64,000 nt of DNA, taken from Roridomyces roridus. Lineage: Eukaryota > Basidiomycota > Agaricomycetes > Agaricales > Mycenaceae. Location: positions 620,001 through 684,000 of the forward strand of contig JARKIF010000024.1 in NCBI GenBank assembly GCA_029378245.1. Reading direction: 5' to 3'. Numbering within the stretch: the stretch's first letter is position 1; every line of letters begins with the position of its first letter. The notes under the pieces were generated by a model. It saw only the letters and a list, made by a program, of their open reading frames with translations, was not told the DNA's origin and searched no databases. Shown in pieces: positions 46,408 through 58,557 of this stretch. The position numbers and the translations under genes were made by a program.

Positions 46408-47583
46408 AGAGTGGCTAATCAATTCATTCGCCGCATAAAAGGTGCCCCAGTGCTATATTCTAACTGTTTTGATTTTCATTATATATTCGGTGGATGGATG
46501 GATGGAGTGCGTATTGTATATTCGACGATCGTGTCGTGCTTGTCTATTTATTCAACTATCGCGTTCTGTTTTATCGAGGGCTGTGGAGGAGAGAGGGCGT
46601 GGGTGGTGCCAGGTTAATTTGTGCGAAATTGTGGATCTTCAACTCCTGACATACTAAAGTCGTCAAAACGGAGTAACATACCCAAGAAGCGCACTCAAAG
46701 GAAAACCAAAAAAAACCTGCATTCCAATTGAAAGTGTGTGTAAGCGTATCCATATCCCATCTCATCGTCTCAAGACTTCCACCCCCGGCCAACCCATCAC
46801 GCCGTCCGTCGTAGGTTTTGTGATTGAAGTAGCAAGTATGGATGAATGAGCCGCTCCCGCTCCCGAGTCCCGACGCATCATTGATCTCACCGACGGCGGA
46901 GAGCTGCACCATGTGCGATGATTCCCAGGCAACTGAGAACATGGCGAGGTGCACAGAACCGGAGATAGTGGCTAGCTTCAATTTGAACACGGGATTCGGG
47001 ACTCGGGAAGATATATGGCAATTTGAATCTAAAAATGGACGGGTGCAACGGTTCTGTTGGCCGCTTTTGATCGGAGTTTCAAATCAACGTTTGATGGCAG
47101 TGCGGATGCACAACTGTGGCGTGTTATACCTCACGATCACCGGCGTGTTTCTGACAGGTGAGATGGGAACTGTTCAAAATCACTGCCCCTCCAATTCTGG
47201 GCACTTCCGCTGCTTCGGCACACCCCTTTGGAGCAGATCCCTACGTGTAGTAGTAGTACGTATCTACAACTCATCAGGGCCGCTATTCATATGCTGTATG
47301 CATGCTGAGATGAGACCGTGCAGCAATCAGTTTGTTTCTAGGGAACAGATGCACGCGAATCTTCGCAAATTGCTCGTTGACATGATGATCTACACGGACC
47401 ACGCAATTCCGTTGGGATGGAGATGGGGGTTGGCCCATTTGCCGCTGGGGTATAACAGGCAGACGATCGTCCTATTCACCACCCGCCCTTTTTTCATTCG
47501 CCTCCCGCAAGCCGGCTTTACCTTTCTCTTCGTTCAGCGCCCACTTGCTCTTCTTTCCGACAAAGTTTATTTTCGTGTTCATC
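46408..47583. other. Gene-free stretch
   Basis: A 292-codon frame at 46842-47720 crosses the next gene's first exon in another frame and has no recognisable motif. The ~60 bp at 46862-46922 resemble 43540-43604 (..ATTGATCT..GGCGGAGAG..), a minor dispersed repeat. Confidence 0.4.
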
Positions 47584-48138
47584 ATGCGCTTCTCTGCCGT
47601 GCTTGCCATCTTTGCGTCCGCCCTCCTGGCCAACGCTGCAAACATCCCCGTGCGTCGCTTGTATTTCTCTACACACAACCCGTCCTAAAGGGCCACCTAG
47701 GCCCGCCGTGCAGAGCCTGAGGCCGAATCGACCTTTGAGGTCCCCGGCTCCGTGCTGAGCCTCAGTTCCGCCGCTCCCGGCGCCGTAGCATCCGCCACCT
47801 CCGCCATCGTCAGCGGTTTCAACGCCATCACATCCGCCGCCCCAGGCGCTCTCTCCAGCGCCACATCCGAACTCGCCAGCGGGTTCAACGCCATCACCTC
47901 CGCCGCCCCTGGACTCCTCTCCACCGCCACGTCCGACTTGGCCAGCGCGATCAAGGAAGCGACGTCCCTGGCGCCGAGTATCGTGGGGGATGCTACTTCG
48001 ATTATTGGGGGCGCGGCGGGGGCTGCTGCGAGTGATGCGGCGCATCTTATTGGTGCTGGGGAGCGTGTTGAGGTCGGGAGGAAGACGGTGTTGATTATGG
48101 CGCTGGTGGCGTTGGCTCCTGCTTTCGTGCTGTTGTAA
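47584..48138 (+). CDS. Small secreted Ala/Ser-rich protein, probably GPI-anchored
   Basis: Two exons (47584-47649, 47701-48138) encode 167 residues. The N-terminus MRFSAVLAIFASALLANA is a signal peptide, cut before ANIP or after a possible ARR site. The middle has two to three repeats of about 22 residues (SSAAPGAVASATSAIVSGF, NAITSAAPGALSSATSELAS, NAITSAAPGLLSTATSDLAS). The C-terminus is a hydrophobic tail (VLIMALVALAPAFVLL) preceded by a short polar spacer, typical of GPI attachment signals. A cell-wall or plasma-membrane surface protein is likely; function unknown. Confidence 0.8.
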
Positions 48139-48672
48139 ATGGAACGAGGGTTGAATTGTATTGACTAAATTATAGATGTAATTTGAAACTGAACTCGGAT
48201 CTCTGTCAGGCTCAGAATAATAAAAAACCGTTGTCCATGTTCTGACATGAAGGTCCCCGAATCGAACGGATTGCCGGTGGATCTGATTTCTGGCTTCAGC
48301 CAAGTTCAGCACACAACTGACCTTCATTGCATACTTTATGCTGCTGTTCAATTAGAGTCACATCCCATTCGATCGTCGGGAACGGGTTACAAAAAAGACG
48401 GATGCCGGTGTGGACCCGGAAAGGAGCCCTCCGAATCGAAGTTTACGGAGGTCCTGCAATCCAATGCGCCCGCCAACCCTCGGCGCCAATTGTCTCGGCG
48501 CCGGCTCCTGCTTTTATTCCGTTGTGAAAGCATCGAGGAAATGAATGTGTTGTATGTGAGGAAGTGTACATTGGAATTCGGGGAAGGTGGACGTTGACAC
48601 TGTCTTGGTTTAGAAGCCATGGATTAAGAGTCAATGCGGGGCACAAAAATACAGGTCGTCACCAAGTGCAGT
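48139..48672. other. Gene-free stretch with SINE-like fragment
   Basis: Contains a minus-strand B-box-like motif near 48256 (CCCCGAATCGAACGG on the plus strand) followed by tRNA-unlike sequence, and a weaker one near 48429. No gene. Confidence 0.45.
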
Positions 48673-48932
48673 ATTGCGAAGATTCCGGATCGAACGGAGG
48701 CTCTTAGCAGAGACAATACTTGCAAGCATATATATGATCTCGAATACATTGGCTACTTGTTCAGCGATCTGGTCAATAGGATGGCAAAGGATTCCATGGC
48801 ATGTGAATGCAAGAAACATGGGACAGAATTAGCAGGGCATAAAAAGCACAAGATTTCAGGCCTGTGGCGCTCCTCCGAATCGAACGGGGTCTCCGTCGAG
48901 TGCCGAGCTTGTCCGGCGCGTAAATGAGCCGC
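48673..48932 (-). mobile_element. Dimeric-B-box SINE-like element, copy 2
   Basis: Same layout as 44138-44390 on the opposite strand: tRNA-like start with GCGGCTCATT, first B box CCCCGTTCGATTCGGAGGAG, linker with CATGTTTCTTGCATTCACAT, second B box CTCCGTTCGATCCGGA and end TCTTCGCAAT. Confidence 0.7.
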
Positions 48933-49089
48933 AGGCGCCAAGAGTGCGTCCGGAAGGCTCTCACGAAGAGAATCAATCCCAGAAGCTCCACACTCAACTG
49001 ATTTCGATTGGTTTCAAAATCTGCAGCCCACTGTTCACTTTTGGTAAAAAGGGTTCAAAAGAGTACCAAAAACACCATATTTTGAAAAT

Positions 49090-49170
49090 TGAACTACCCC
49101 CGGACGATGGCGCAGTCCGAATCGAACGGAGTCCCAGGGATCAAATGCCTGGTCTGCGCGCACCAAAAGT
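49090..49170 (-). repeat. tRNA-derived SINE-like copy
   Basis: On the minus strand: GGCAAGACTTTTGGTGCG, an anticodon-arm-like CCAGG...CCTGG stem, and the T-arm-like TCCGTTCGATTCGGACTGCG then CCAT. A related copy without a clear anticodon arm lies near 49480-49545. Confidence 0.55.
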
Positions 49171-49651
49171 CTTGCCAAAGAGTTTCAAGAGTCTAGGTTG
49201 GGACCCGAGGGACCAAATGACCGGGAAACGAAACTGTGGCCACACAAGTACGGCGTCGACTTCTTGCTGCGAAAGGAGCGCGGGTTTCAGGAGCCAGAAC
49301 CGGTGGATTCCAGTGTCACCCGGGGACACTGGATCTTACACAACCTTCATTCAAACATATTATTCTGACTCTGCCGGTGACTGTCTATGAAGAGACTTGA
49401 AAGAGACCCAAATCACATTCAACAACATTCAACGAGTTGTGAATTATTTGCAAAAGTGAGGCCGTTGCTCGGTAGCCATGGCGCCGTCCGAATCGAACGG
49501 CGGTCCGACCCCATGCCTCAGATGGGCCAACTGTGAGCGTCAATGGGCTCAGAGTTAGCTCCTTCGAAGGAGCTAACTACTGATGTTGGAGCTGTAAGGC
49601 GGTTTTCACTTGGAATCCGCGGAGAATGCATCGTGAACGAAGTGTCTCCTG

Positions 49652-49888
49652 ATTGCGAAGATGCCGGGTCGAACGGAGGCTCTGCAAAAACAAGGACAGT
49701 ACAGATATCCAACCTTGCTGATTGTTGTGCGACTGGTGCACATGATAGCAAAGGACTCCATTCAGATCTGGATCCAAGAAATGGGAAACGAAAAAAACAG
49801 GCTCAATATTGAAATTCAATGGCGCTCCCCCGAATCGAGCGGGGTCCCGGGGAAGTTGCAGGCTTGTCCAGCGCGTCAATGAGCCGCC
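49652..49888 (-). mobile_element. Dimeric-B-box SINE-like element, copy 3
   Basis: Minus strand: GCGGCTCATTGACGCGCTGG start, first B box CCCGCTCGATTCGGGGGAGC, linker with TTTCCCATTTCTTGGA and ATCTGTACTGTCCTTGTTTT, second B box CCGTTCGACCCGG, end CATCTTCGCAAT. It agrees with copies 1 and 2 in the order of all parts. Confidence 0.7.
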
Positions 49889-50840
49889 GACACCAGTAGT
49901 TTCCTTTGCAGCCTCCCTCTCAGGAAGTGAAGCGACGAAACTTCGTAGAAAGCACAATAAAAGAGATCGTAAAAGCCGCAGCAAGCCAGGATGCCGAATC
50001 GAACGGGTACTATCCCAGTGAATGTGGTCTCGCGCAAGCTCAGCATAGAACTGACCTTTTCATTGTATTTTCATCCAAGTTTTGCCGAGACTCAACAGCC
50101 ATTGTTCAGTCCTGGAAACAGGACAAAAAAATTTGTAACCGGCTGGTCAATCAATAATGGCACTCTCTCGGAGTCGAACCGAGATGCACTGCAGTCAAAT
50201 GCGTGGACCGCGGGGCTCCAATAGTCTTGCAGAAATACCTCAAGTGTACATAGGTACCAATTGGCACCAAAGGCCTAGATACTGTGGCCACATGAGCGCC
50301 GAGCGGTTGCCTGGAGCTCAGCGTTCTTTTATCTCGCTAAGCCTGTGAACGGAGCGGATCCGTATTCAAAACGGGTGTCTTCAAATTTGCATCCGCGGAC
50401 AGGGGGTCTCGATAGCCACTTGACAGCTCCTGCAATAGATCCTCTAAACTGTGTGAGAGAGACCAGAAGAAAAGAAATACTTGCAAGTGCTACAAGGGAG
50501 GAAGGCAAAAAATAAACTCAGGAGCCATTCCTACAGTCCCTGGGGAACGAACGGGATTGTATCCCGCCAATTCCCGCGACATCGCCTACAACTGACTTGG
50601 AGTGCATCTTCAAAGTTCACAGTCCAAGTAGCTAGGTATTGAACAATCTGCCGAGTTTGTTCCAGTTTGAAGGCAAGGAGAGCTGACCCTCACCACCGGG
50701 CGGGGTGCGCTTGATCGTCCATTGCCGGACTCAGCACGTTGTGTGACGTGTTCCTGGCAAATCAACCCACCGGAGAAGAGTCAACAGGTTACTCAGGTTC
50801 CCCGCTTGCTTCTCGTTGCTCCCTTTGCCGCCTCCTAGTC
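49889..50840. repeat. Gene-free stretch with SINE-like copies
   Basis: A minus-strand B-box copy is near 49990-50010. A tRNA-like copy at 50156-50226 reads CTCGGTTCGACTCCGAGAG at its 3' part on the minus strand, like 43958-44023. The rest, up to the tRNA gene at 50841, shows nothing. Confidence 0.5.
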
Positions 50841-50935
50841 GGCTGCTTGGTGTAACGGCTATCACGCCAGATTTTGATGGTGCAATCGTGCTCATATCCA
50901 TTCTGGCGACCCCGGTTCGACTCCGGGAGCGGCCT
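50841..50935 (+). tRNA. tRNA-Gln (anticodon UUG) with a 23-nt intron
   Basis: A full cloverleaf is visible. Acceptor stem GGCTGCT/AGCGGCC (one G-U pair). D arm GTGTAACGGCTATCAC. Anticodon stem CCAGA/TCTGG with loop TTTTGA-T, giving TTG at 50874-50876. Intron 50878-50900 lies at the standard position one base 3' of the anticodon. T arm CCCGGTTCGACTCCGGG, discriminator T at 50935. The body resembles eukaryotic tRNA-Gln(UUG). Unlike the nearby SINE copies it keeps every stem, so it should be a working gene. Confidence 0.9.
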
Positions 50936-50949
50936 TGAGGCACAGAGCG

Positions 50950-50958
50950 TTTTGTTTT
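50950..50958 (+). terminator. Pol III T-run terminator of the tRNA gene
   Basis: TTTTGTTTT begins 15 bases after the tRNA end, matching RNA polymerase III termination on runs of four or more T. Confidence 0.6.
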
Positions 50959-51491
50959 GCCACCATCACCGATGTCACCGATGATACATGATCACACGTC
51001 GGAGTCTGAAACACTGCTTGGTCTCGTACCACCATCATCTCCCAAGGTCGCCGCCGTTCCCGACATTCTCGCAGTGTCACTCGTTTCAAGCCTTGTTCCT
51101 GCGGATCAGCCGGTGCCAGCAGGTGCCAGCGTTGGCTAGGCGTGGCTTTGGCGTGGCTAGTCTGGCCGCGAGGGATGTGGGCTCTGGGACTTTATGTACG
51201 CGCGACAAAACCCGTTCAAAGCCGGTCTCATGCTCCATATCGCACTACGCCTCCTACTCTCCACTACTCTAGATCGACACAAATAAATCGACCATCTTTG
51301 CGTCCCTCCGGATGACCCGCAGGATCTACATTGATGTACTCGGGACACGGACGGACATCACCACCGCACGTCATGCATAGCCTCTTTCGCGGGATTCCGA
51401 ACTTGATCCCGTCGGAAGTCCCGGTGCACATAACACGGGGCGTGGGCTAGGCCCATCAAATTCATTTCCCGCTCTTTTCGTTCTTGCCGCC
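50959..51491. other. Upstream region of the ABC transporter gene
   Basis: No gene or repeat recognised; presumably carries the ABC transporter promoter. A pleiotropic drug response element could not be identified with confidence. Confidence 0.4.
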
Positions 51492-54400
51492 ATGCAAGGC
51501 GACATCGCCTTCAACAACGAGCAGCACCAGCAACTCCACTCGCTCGCTCGCACCTTCTCCCCAGAGCCCGAGATCCACCTGCACCTTCCCCTCGAACAAA
51601 CGACGAGCAACTCGACATGCGTCGAAAATCCCTTTGAGGAGGAGGCTCGCAAGAAGGACCCGTCCGTTGACCCGCGTTCCGACAAATTCGACATCAACGC
51701 GTGGGTGCGGTCGTTTATGGATATCACCTCGCGCGACCCCGAGCGGTTCCCTGGGCGCACTGCGGGCGTGTCGTTCCGCGACCTCGACGTCCATGGTGTG
51801 GGCTCACCTGCAGATTATCAAAAGACGGTGGCGAACGTGTGGCTTAGCTGGTTCTCGATGGCAAAAGGGTGGTTTGGGATGGGCGGTGGCAAGCATAAAA
51901 TTCGTGGGTCTTGGACTTTCTTTTTCTTTGTTCGGTGGCTGACAACTGGATGTAGAGATTCTTCGTGATTTTAATGGACTGGTCAAGTCGGGGGAGCTGC
52001 TCGTCGTTCTCGGTGCGTGGGCCTGTCTCGTTTCATCCTCCGGTACTGACTCTCAGTACAGGGCGTCCTGGAAGGTACTCAGCTATTTGTCTACGCTACT
52101 CATCACTGATTCCTTGACCAGCGGTTGTTCCACGTTCCTCAAAACCATCGCCGGTCAAACGCACGGTACGTCCCGTCCTCACATATCCCTGCAAACCTAA
52201 CGCAGGCCCAGGCTTCACCGTCTCTCCCACCTCCTCCCTGCAATATCAAGGTATTCCCGCCTCGCTCATGCACAGCTCATTCCGAGGCGAAGTCATCTAC
52301 AACGCTGAGGTGGACGTCCATTTCCCTGGCCTCACGGTCGGTGAAACTTTACTCTTCGCTGCCAAAGCTCGCGTGCCCCGCACGCGCATCGGGGACGTGG
52401 ATCGCCGCGTGTATGCCGAAGTCATGCGCGATGTCGTGATGGCAGTCTTTGGCTTGACGCACACGAAGGATACGAGAGTTGGCAACGATTTCGTGAGGGG
52501 TGTGAGTGGCGGGGAGAGGAAGAGGGTTAGTATTGCCGAGGCGGCGTTGAGTGGTGCGTGTTCCGTTCTGCCTCCCGTTGACCAACTCACGATGGGTTAG
52601 GCGCACCGCTTCAGTGCTGGGATAACTCGACGCGTGGACTTGATAGCGCCACTGCCCTCGATTTCATTCGGACGTTGAAGCTGTCGACTCAGGTGTCGGG
52701 GTCCACTTGTATGGTCGCCATCTATCAGCCCTCTCAAGCCGCATATGACGTACGTCTCATTCACTCCTCTCCTTTCCGACCAACTCACCTCGCCTCAGCT
52801 CTTCGATAAAGTGATCGTCCTCTACTCCGGGCACCAAATCTACTTTGGCTCCACCTCCTCCGCCAAAGCATTCTGGACTTCCCGCGGCTTTGTTTGCGCT
52901 CCGCGTCAAACGACAGGCGACTTCCTCACCTCGCTCACAAACCCCGCTGAACGAATCGTGCAACCGGGGTGGGAGGGCCGCGTGCCTCGCACGGCGGAGG
53001 AGTTTGCAAAGGTTTGGAGGGGAAGTGAGGAGTGGTCCACGTTGAGGAGGGAGATTGAGGCGTATGAGAAGGAGTACCCGCTGGGTGGGGACGCGGTGAG
53101 CAAGTTCACAGATTCGAGGAGGTTGATGCAAGCAAAGTCGATGTGCGTTTCGATTTCTTTCTTCTTCCCGTGTCTGATGCCTTATCACAGGAGTCCTAAA
53201 TCCCCGTATACGATCTCGCTGCGGGCGCAAGTTGCGTTGTGCATGGAGCGCGGGATTCAACGGCTCAAAGGGAATTTGACGAACTTATATATCACGGTGA
53301 GCTTCCTCTTGACTATCTGCTTCTGCTGTCCTTACTCATTGACGTAGGTCTTGGGTAGCTTTGTCGTCACACTCATGCTCTCGAGTGTGTTCTACAATCT
53401 CAAGGACGACACCAGCAGCTTCTTCAGTCGTGGATCGTTGTTATTCTTCGCCGCCTTGTTAAATGCATTTTCTAGTGCCCTGGAGGTGCGTAGCTTGATT
53501 GTCGTGGCTCCCCCTTTCATTGACTCGTGTTTAGATTTTTACTTTATACGCACAACGTCCTATAGGTTAGTCGGTGGCTGATCTGTTGGGCGTCGAAGCT
53601 GACTTGTCTTGAAGTTGAAAAACATAATGCCTACGCTCTTTATCATCCGTTTGCAGAGGCAATCTCGTCCATGATATGCGATTTGCCCTCCAAAATCGGG
53701 ACTTCCACTGGTGTCAGCGTTACTGTGAGTTCTCCATCTTTCAGCAAATTCAAGTATTGACGACTCTCAGCTTTACTTTATGAGCAACCTCCGGCGTGAA
53801 CCGGGCCACTTTTTCATCTTCTACCTCTTCTCGTTCACTTGTACCTTCGCCATGGTGAACCCTCATCCTCTTCTCACCAGGTACGAAATTCATCGACGTA
53901 CAGAGCATGATCTTCCGTACCGTGGGCTCGGTCACGTTTACGCTATTCCAAGCGCTGACACCCGCTGCGGTGCTCATGACGGGATGGGTCATGTACACCG
54001 GGTTTGCGGTCCCGGTGGTTGATATGGTTGGTTGGCTGCGCTGGATCAATTACCTTAATCCTGTGGCATATGCATTCGAAGCTCGTACGTCCACATTCCC
54101 ATGCAGGAGGGTAATCACTCATTCTCTCGTTAGTAATGGTAAACGAATTCGTGGGACGCAACTATACTTGCAGCGCCTTCGTCCCCGAGGGCCCACTGTA
54201 CGCCAACGTCTCCGCGGCGAGTCAGGTCTGCAGCACACCTGGTGCGAGGCCGGGTAGCGATTTCGTTCGTGGGGAGGACTACATCGAGGAGGCGTTCAGT
54301 TACCAGCATAGTCACCTATGGAGGAATTTTGGGATCCTCATCGCGTTCATCGTGCGTACCTCATTTCTCGGTTCAAGACGGCTGATCTAATTTCAGCAGA

Positions 54401-57017
54401 TCGTCTTCTGTGGCATTCACCTCCTCGCAGTCGAGTACATCTCCTCGTCCAAATCCAAAGGCGAAGTTCTGGTCTTCACGCGGGGGCATCTTCCATTCGT
54501 GCGTGCCGACGACGAGGAGAAGGCTGCCGCCAATGAGAGACCCATATCCGTGCCTTCGGACTCGGAGAAACGCACGTCGGACGTGACGATTGCGGCCCAG
54601 ACCAAGGTCTTCCTTTGGAAGGACGTTTGCTACGATATCAAGCTCAAGGACGGTTCCGACCGGCGTCTTTTGGACCATGTGGCTGGGTGGGTCAAGCCGG
54701 GGACTCTGACTGCCCTGATGGTTCGTGTTTGTCTCAGTCACACTGGATCTTTGACTGATTCTTTTTCAGGGTGTTTCCGGCGCAGGTTCGTCTGATATTG
54801 CTCTCATCCTGCTCACCAACTGACTCGCACTAGGTAAAACAACTCTCCTGGACGTCCTAGCAGCACGCACGACCATCGGTGTCATCTCCGGATCAATGCT
54901 CGTCAACGGCCACCAACGCGATCAATCCTTCCAACGCAAGACCGGCTACGTCCAACAACAGGATCTCCATCTCGCCACCTCGACGGTCCGCGAATCGCTC
55001 ATCTTCAGCGCCCTTCTTCGACAACACAAATCTGTGCCGAGGGAGGAGAAGCTGGCGTATGTGGAGGAGGTGATCGCGTTACTTGAGATGGAGGAGTATG
55101 CGGAGGCGATCGTCGGCGTGCCCGGGGAGGGGTTGAACGTCGAGCAGAGGAAGAGGCTGACGATTGCGGTCGAATTGGTGGCAAAGCCACAGCTGTTGCT
55201 CTGTTTTGATGAGCCAACCAGCGGTGAGTGCTCTTCGTTATTCACGAGTTAGTGATTGAGGCGCCGGTAGGATTGGACTCCCAGACTGCGTGGTCCATCT
55301 GCCAGCTTATGCGCAAACTTGCGAATCACGGGCAGGCGATTTTGTCAACTATTCACCAACGTACGTGCCCATATGACGATGTTTTCGACTGAAATGTGAC
55401 TCTCATTGTAGCCAGCGCCATCCTCATGCAAGAATTCGACCGTCTTTTGTTCCTGTACATTTCCCTTCCCTCCATCCGAATTGGCTTTCACACTTGAATG
55501 CAGGGCCCCCGGCGGCAAGACAGTTTACTTTGGCGAGATTGGCGAAAACAGCAAAGTCCTCACGGGTTACTTTGAGAAGCACGGTGCCCATCCATGCCCC
55601 TCGGAAGCCAACCCCGCGGAATGGATGCTCGAAGTTATTGGCGCTGCCCGAGGCTCGCGGGCCATCCATGATTGGACCGAGGTGTGGAAGACGAGCGACG
55701 AGCGCACACAGGTCCTTGCCGAGTATGACCAGATGGTTGTCGAGCTTTCGCAGATTCCGGATGAAGGCAACTCGAACGCTGGCTACGATGTTTTCGCGGT
55801 TGACCTGAGGACACAACTTCTGCTCTGTTTCCATCGCGTTTGGTTGCAGTATTGGCGCACACCGTCGTACATTTATGCGAAACTGGTGTTGGTGACGATC
55901 TGCTCGCTGTTCACTGGCCTCACGTTCTACCACGCCAAGAATACTTTGCAGGGCTTGCAGAATCAGCTGGTTCGTCTCATCTCTTCTTTCATACACGTTG
56001 ATTGACGCGCCCAGTTCTCCATCTTCATGCTCCTCATTCAATTTGCGACTCTGAGTCAACAAATCATGCCTCTCTTCGTGGAACAACGCGCTCTGTACGA
56101 AGCACGAGAACGCCCTTCAAAGGCCTATTCCTGGCTCGCGTTCCTCCTCGCCCAGGTCTTCGTCGAGCTGCCCTGGCAGACGCTCTGCGGCGTTCTCAGT
56201 TTTGTCACGTGGTACTATCCGGTTGGGTTCCAGCGCAATGCCGAAACTGCCGGCCAGACTGCCGAGCGCGGAGGGTTGATGTTCTTGTATATCCTGCAGT
56301 TCATGTACTTCACGAGCACGGTGAGAAGTCATCTTTTGCTTCCTTTACACACGCTGAACTTGAACAGTTCTCGCAGCTCCTCGTCGCTGGGTTGGATACG
56401 GCCGAGTTGGCGGGGACACTTGCGATCCTGTTGTTCGCGTTGACACTCGTCTTCTGCGGTGTTCTAGCCGGGCCCAAGACTCTCGGGTGGTGGGTGAGTA
56501 CTGCCGGCTTCCCGCATCTCCAAAATAGCTCACTTGAGATACCAGATCTGGATGTACCGCGTCTCTCCATTGAGCTACCTTGTCGGCGGCATGCTTTCCA
56601 CCGCCTCGGCCAACGTCGACGTCGTTTGCTCCTCTATCGAACTCGTGGTCGTCAACCCTGATCCCTCCGTCGGCGGCACCTGCGCCGAGTACTTCGCACC
56701 TTACATGTCTTTGGCGGGCGGTAACCTCTTGAACCCCAACGCCACAGCTGGGTGTCGGTTTTGTCCGATCAAGGTGACGAATGTCTACTTGGAGACGTTG
56801 AATATCTTTGTGCGTTTCCTTTCCTCCTTTGTTTGTTTCATGGAGGATTGACTGGAAGCAGTATTCTGAACGGTGGAGAAACTTTGGCATCTTTTGGGTG
56901 TATATTGTGTTCAACGTCGCGTTTGCTGTGTTCCTCTACTGGCTTGGGAGGGTGCCGAAGGGGAAGAAGACCCAGGTGATGGTGGCAACGAAGGAGGAAT
57001 CCGATGCGAAGGCTTAG
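51492..57017 (+). CDS. Full-size ABC transporter, PDR/CDR type (ABC-G)
   Basis: About twenty exons. The order is (NBD-TMD)x2. NBD1 has the degenerate PDR Walker [13 protein letters not shown] (Cys replaces the catalytic Lys), signature [14 protein letters not shown] and Walker [13 protein letters not shown] (Asn for Asp). TMD1 includes [16 protein letters not shown] and YAQRP-type linker sequence. NBD2 has an intact Walker A GVSGAGKTTLLD, a degenerate signature [14 protein letters not shown] and Walker [18 protein letters not shown]2 ends [19 protein letters not shown]. The one-good-one-degenerate site pairing is the rule in PDR pumps, which export drugs, sterols and lipids at the plasma membrane. 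Start [14 protein letters not shown], stop after ESDAKA. Part of Walker A is encoded by a 13-nt exon (52062-52074). Confidence 0.95.
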
Positions 57018-57139
57018 AAATGAGATGATCGGACTGCATAGGTACATTGAATTCATATTGTTACAGAAGCAAGAGAACAGAAATCGTTTCACTCGTCAAT
57101 CCGGCATCTCGGGCAGCACGCACTCATTCGAGGTTCATT

Positions 57140-58557
57140 TCAATCGTTGTCAACCCACTTGAAGAGCAATGGCTGTTTGCATTTGGGGCACTCGGTGGCA
57201 GACGAGACACATCTGTGGACGTTTGAGCCTTAAATGTGGAAGTAGAGGAAGGAAAGCGGTTCACCTATTGCAGAAGAGATGGCCGCATATTGTGGTCGTC
57301 GGTTCCAAAGGCGGCGTGCGGGTGCAAGCCATGCAGACTAGCGCACGCTCGGAGCGAGTCGTTCCGGTCGAGCTCAAGTGCCAGTACGGCGTCGGCGTGT
57401 TGTCGAGGAGGCTATGTACACACGAGTCGAGTGAGTAAATTGAGCCCGGGATCATGCAATGAAGAACACACCTCGACGACGCCAGGGTGGAATCGGTCAG
57501 ACGACCAGGAGCAATCTCGGGAGACGATGAGACGAGGGCAGAGTGCTGAACTTTGACGATATTCGAGACCGATTTTGAACCCAGAAAGGGGATCTGGTTG
57601 AAATGATATCCGGCCTAGATGTTGCTAAGACAGCGAACAGATATAACGAGCAAGGAGCGCACCTGGATCTCGCTACGAGCGGTTTTCTGTGTGCCTCCAG
57701 CACCGTCGAACCTCGGGCCTCGCGCAAATCCGGTCGAGGAGACCGTCTCCGATCTCTGCGTCACCTATATCCATTCGACAATTGAAGTCGGAAGAGTTAG
57801 GGAACGGACGTACCATGTGGGTGCTGGGCAACGCGTGCGGGACAAGCGCATTCTCTAGATCTCCCCACAAGCGGTTGTTACGGTCTGACGGGGGAGGGAG
57901 ACGGTTGTGGGCAGCGAGGTGGTGCTGAGCGAGCGCGGCGTCGTCAGGAACCCCCCGTCCGCAAACAGAGCACTTGGGGTGGAGGGGTGACACGTCAAAG
58001 TGCGTGGCCATCTCTTGCGGAGAGTCGAAGTACCGCGAACACTCGTTGCAGCGTAGCTCCGGGTGCTCTCGCTCGTTGTGCTGTGACCGATTTATGAATT
58101 CCGGCTTGAAGGACGATTGCAAGCTTACCCCTGCGTGCGCCTCGTCATCCTTGAGGCCGATCCCACACACTTTACAGGTAGGGTGACGGTCGGAGTGGAT
58201 ATAGTGGGCCGGGAGGTCTTCCTCGTAGAGCGCGTACCCGCAGCAAGTGACTGTGGGATGCGCCGACGTCAGATGCTGAAGCAGAATGAGTCAAGTGCAG
58301 GACAGAAAAAATATACACACCTCGTTGAGGACGTTGTCGTCGAAAAAGCCCTTGTGGCACCGCGGACAATTAGGGTGTCGGTCTTTGCCTCGATAGTGGT
58401 CCTCGAGGGCGGACGGGGATGCGAACCCAACACGGCACTTGGTGCAGTAATTGTTAGGGCGAGGGCGTTGCTTATGCATCTCGAGGAGAGTGGGAGTGGG
58501 ATGTGTCGAGAGGTGAACTGGGGACCGGTCTTTTAAGTGGTTGATACGGCGCAGCAT
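57140..58557 (-). CDS. C2H2-like zinc fingers fused to a C-terminal RING finger
   Basis: Multi-exon gene. The first exon (start 58557, or the later Met at 58479 before HKQRPRPNNYCTKC) has C2H2-like fingers with shortened spacing: CTKCRVGFASPSALEDHY, CPRCHKGFFDDNVLNEH. Later exons add TCKVCGIGLKDDEAHAG, CNECSRYFDSPQEMATHF and CSVCGRGVPDDAALAQHH. After a Ser/Arg-rich linker the last two exons encode a RING: CMACTRTPP..TTTICGHLFCNR and, across the intron, CVSSATECPKCKQPLLFKWV, ending DND. The cysteine/histidine spacing fits a C3HC4 RING, so ubiquitin ligase activity is likely. The zinc fingers may bind nucleic acid or protein. The linker exon borders are less certain. Confidence 0.8.

Noticed and set aside
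46842..47720. 292-codon plus-strand frame
   Set aside because: No domain, crosses the first exon of the signal-peptide protein in a different frame, and includes a dispersed repeat.
50156..50226. Possible second tRNA gene (minus strand)
   Set aside because: The T arm and 3' end look like tRNA, but no matching 5' acceptor strand or proper anticodon stem exists. It matches SINE-like copies such as 43958-44023.
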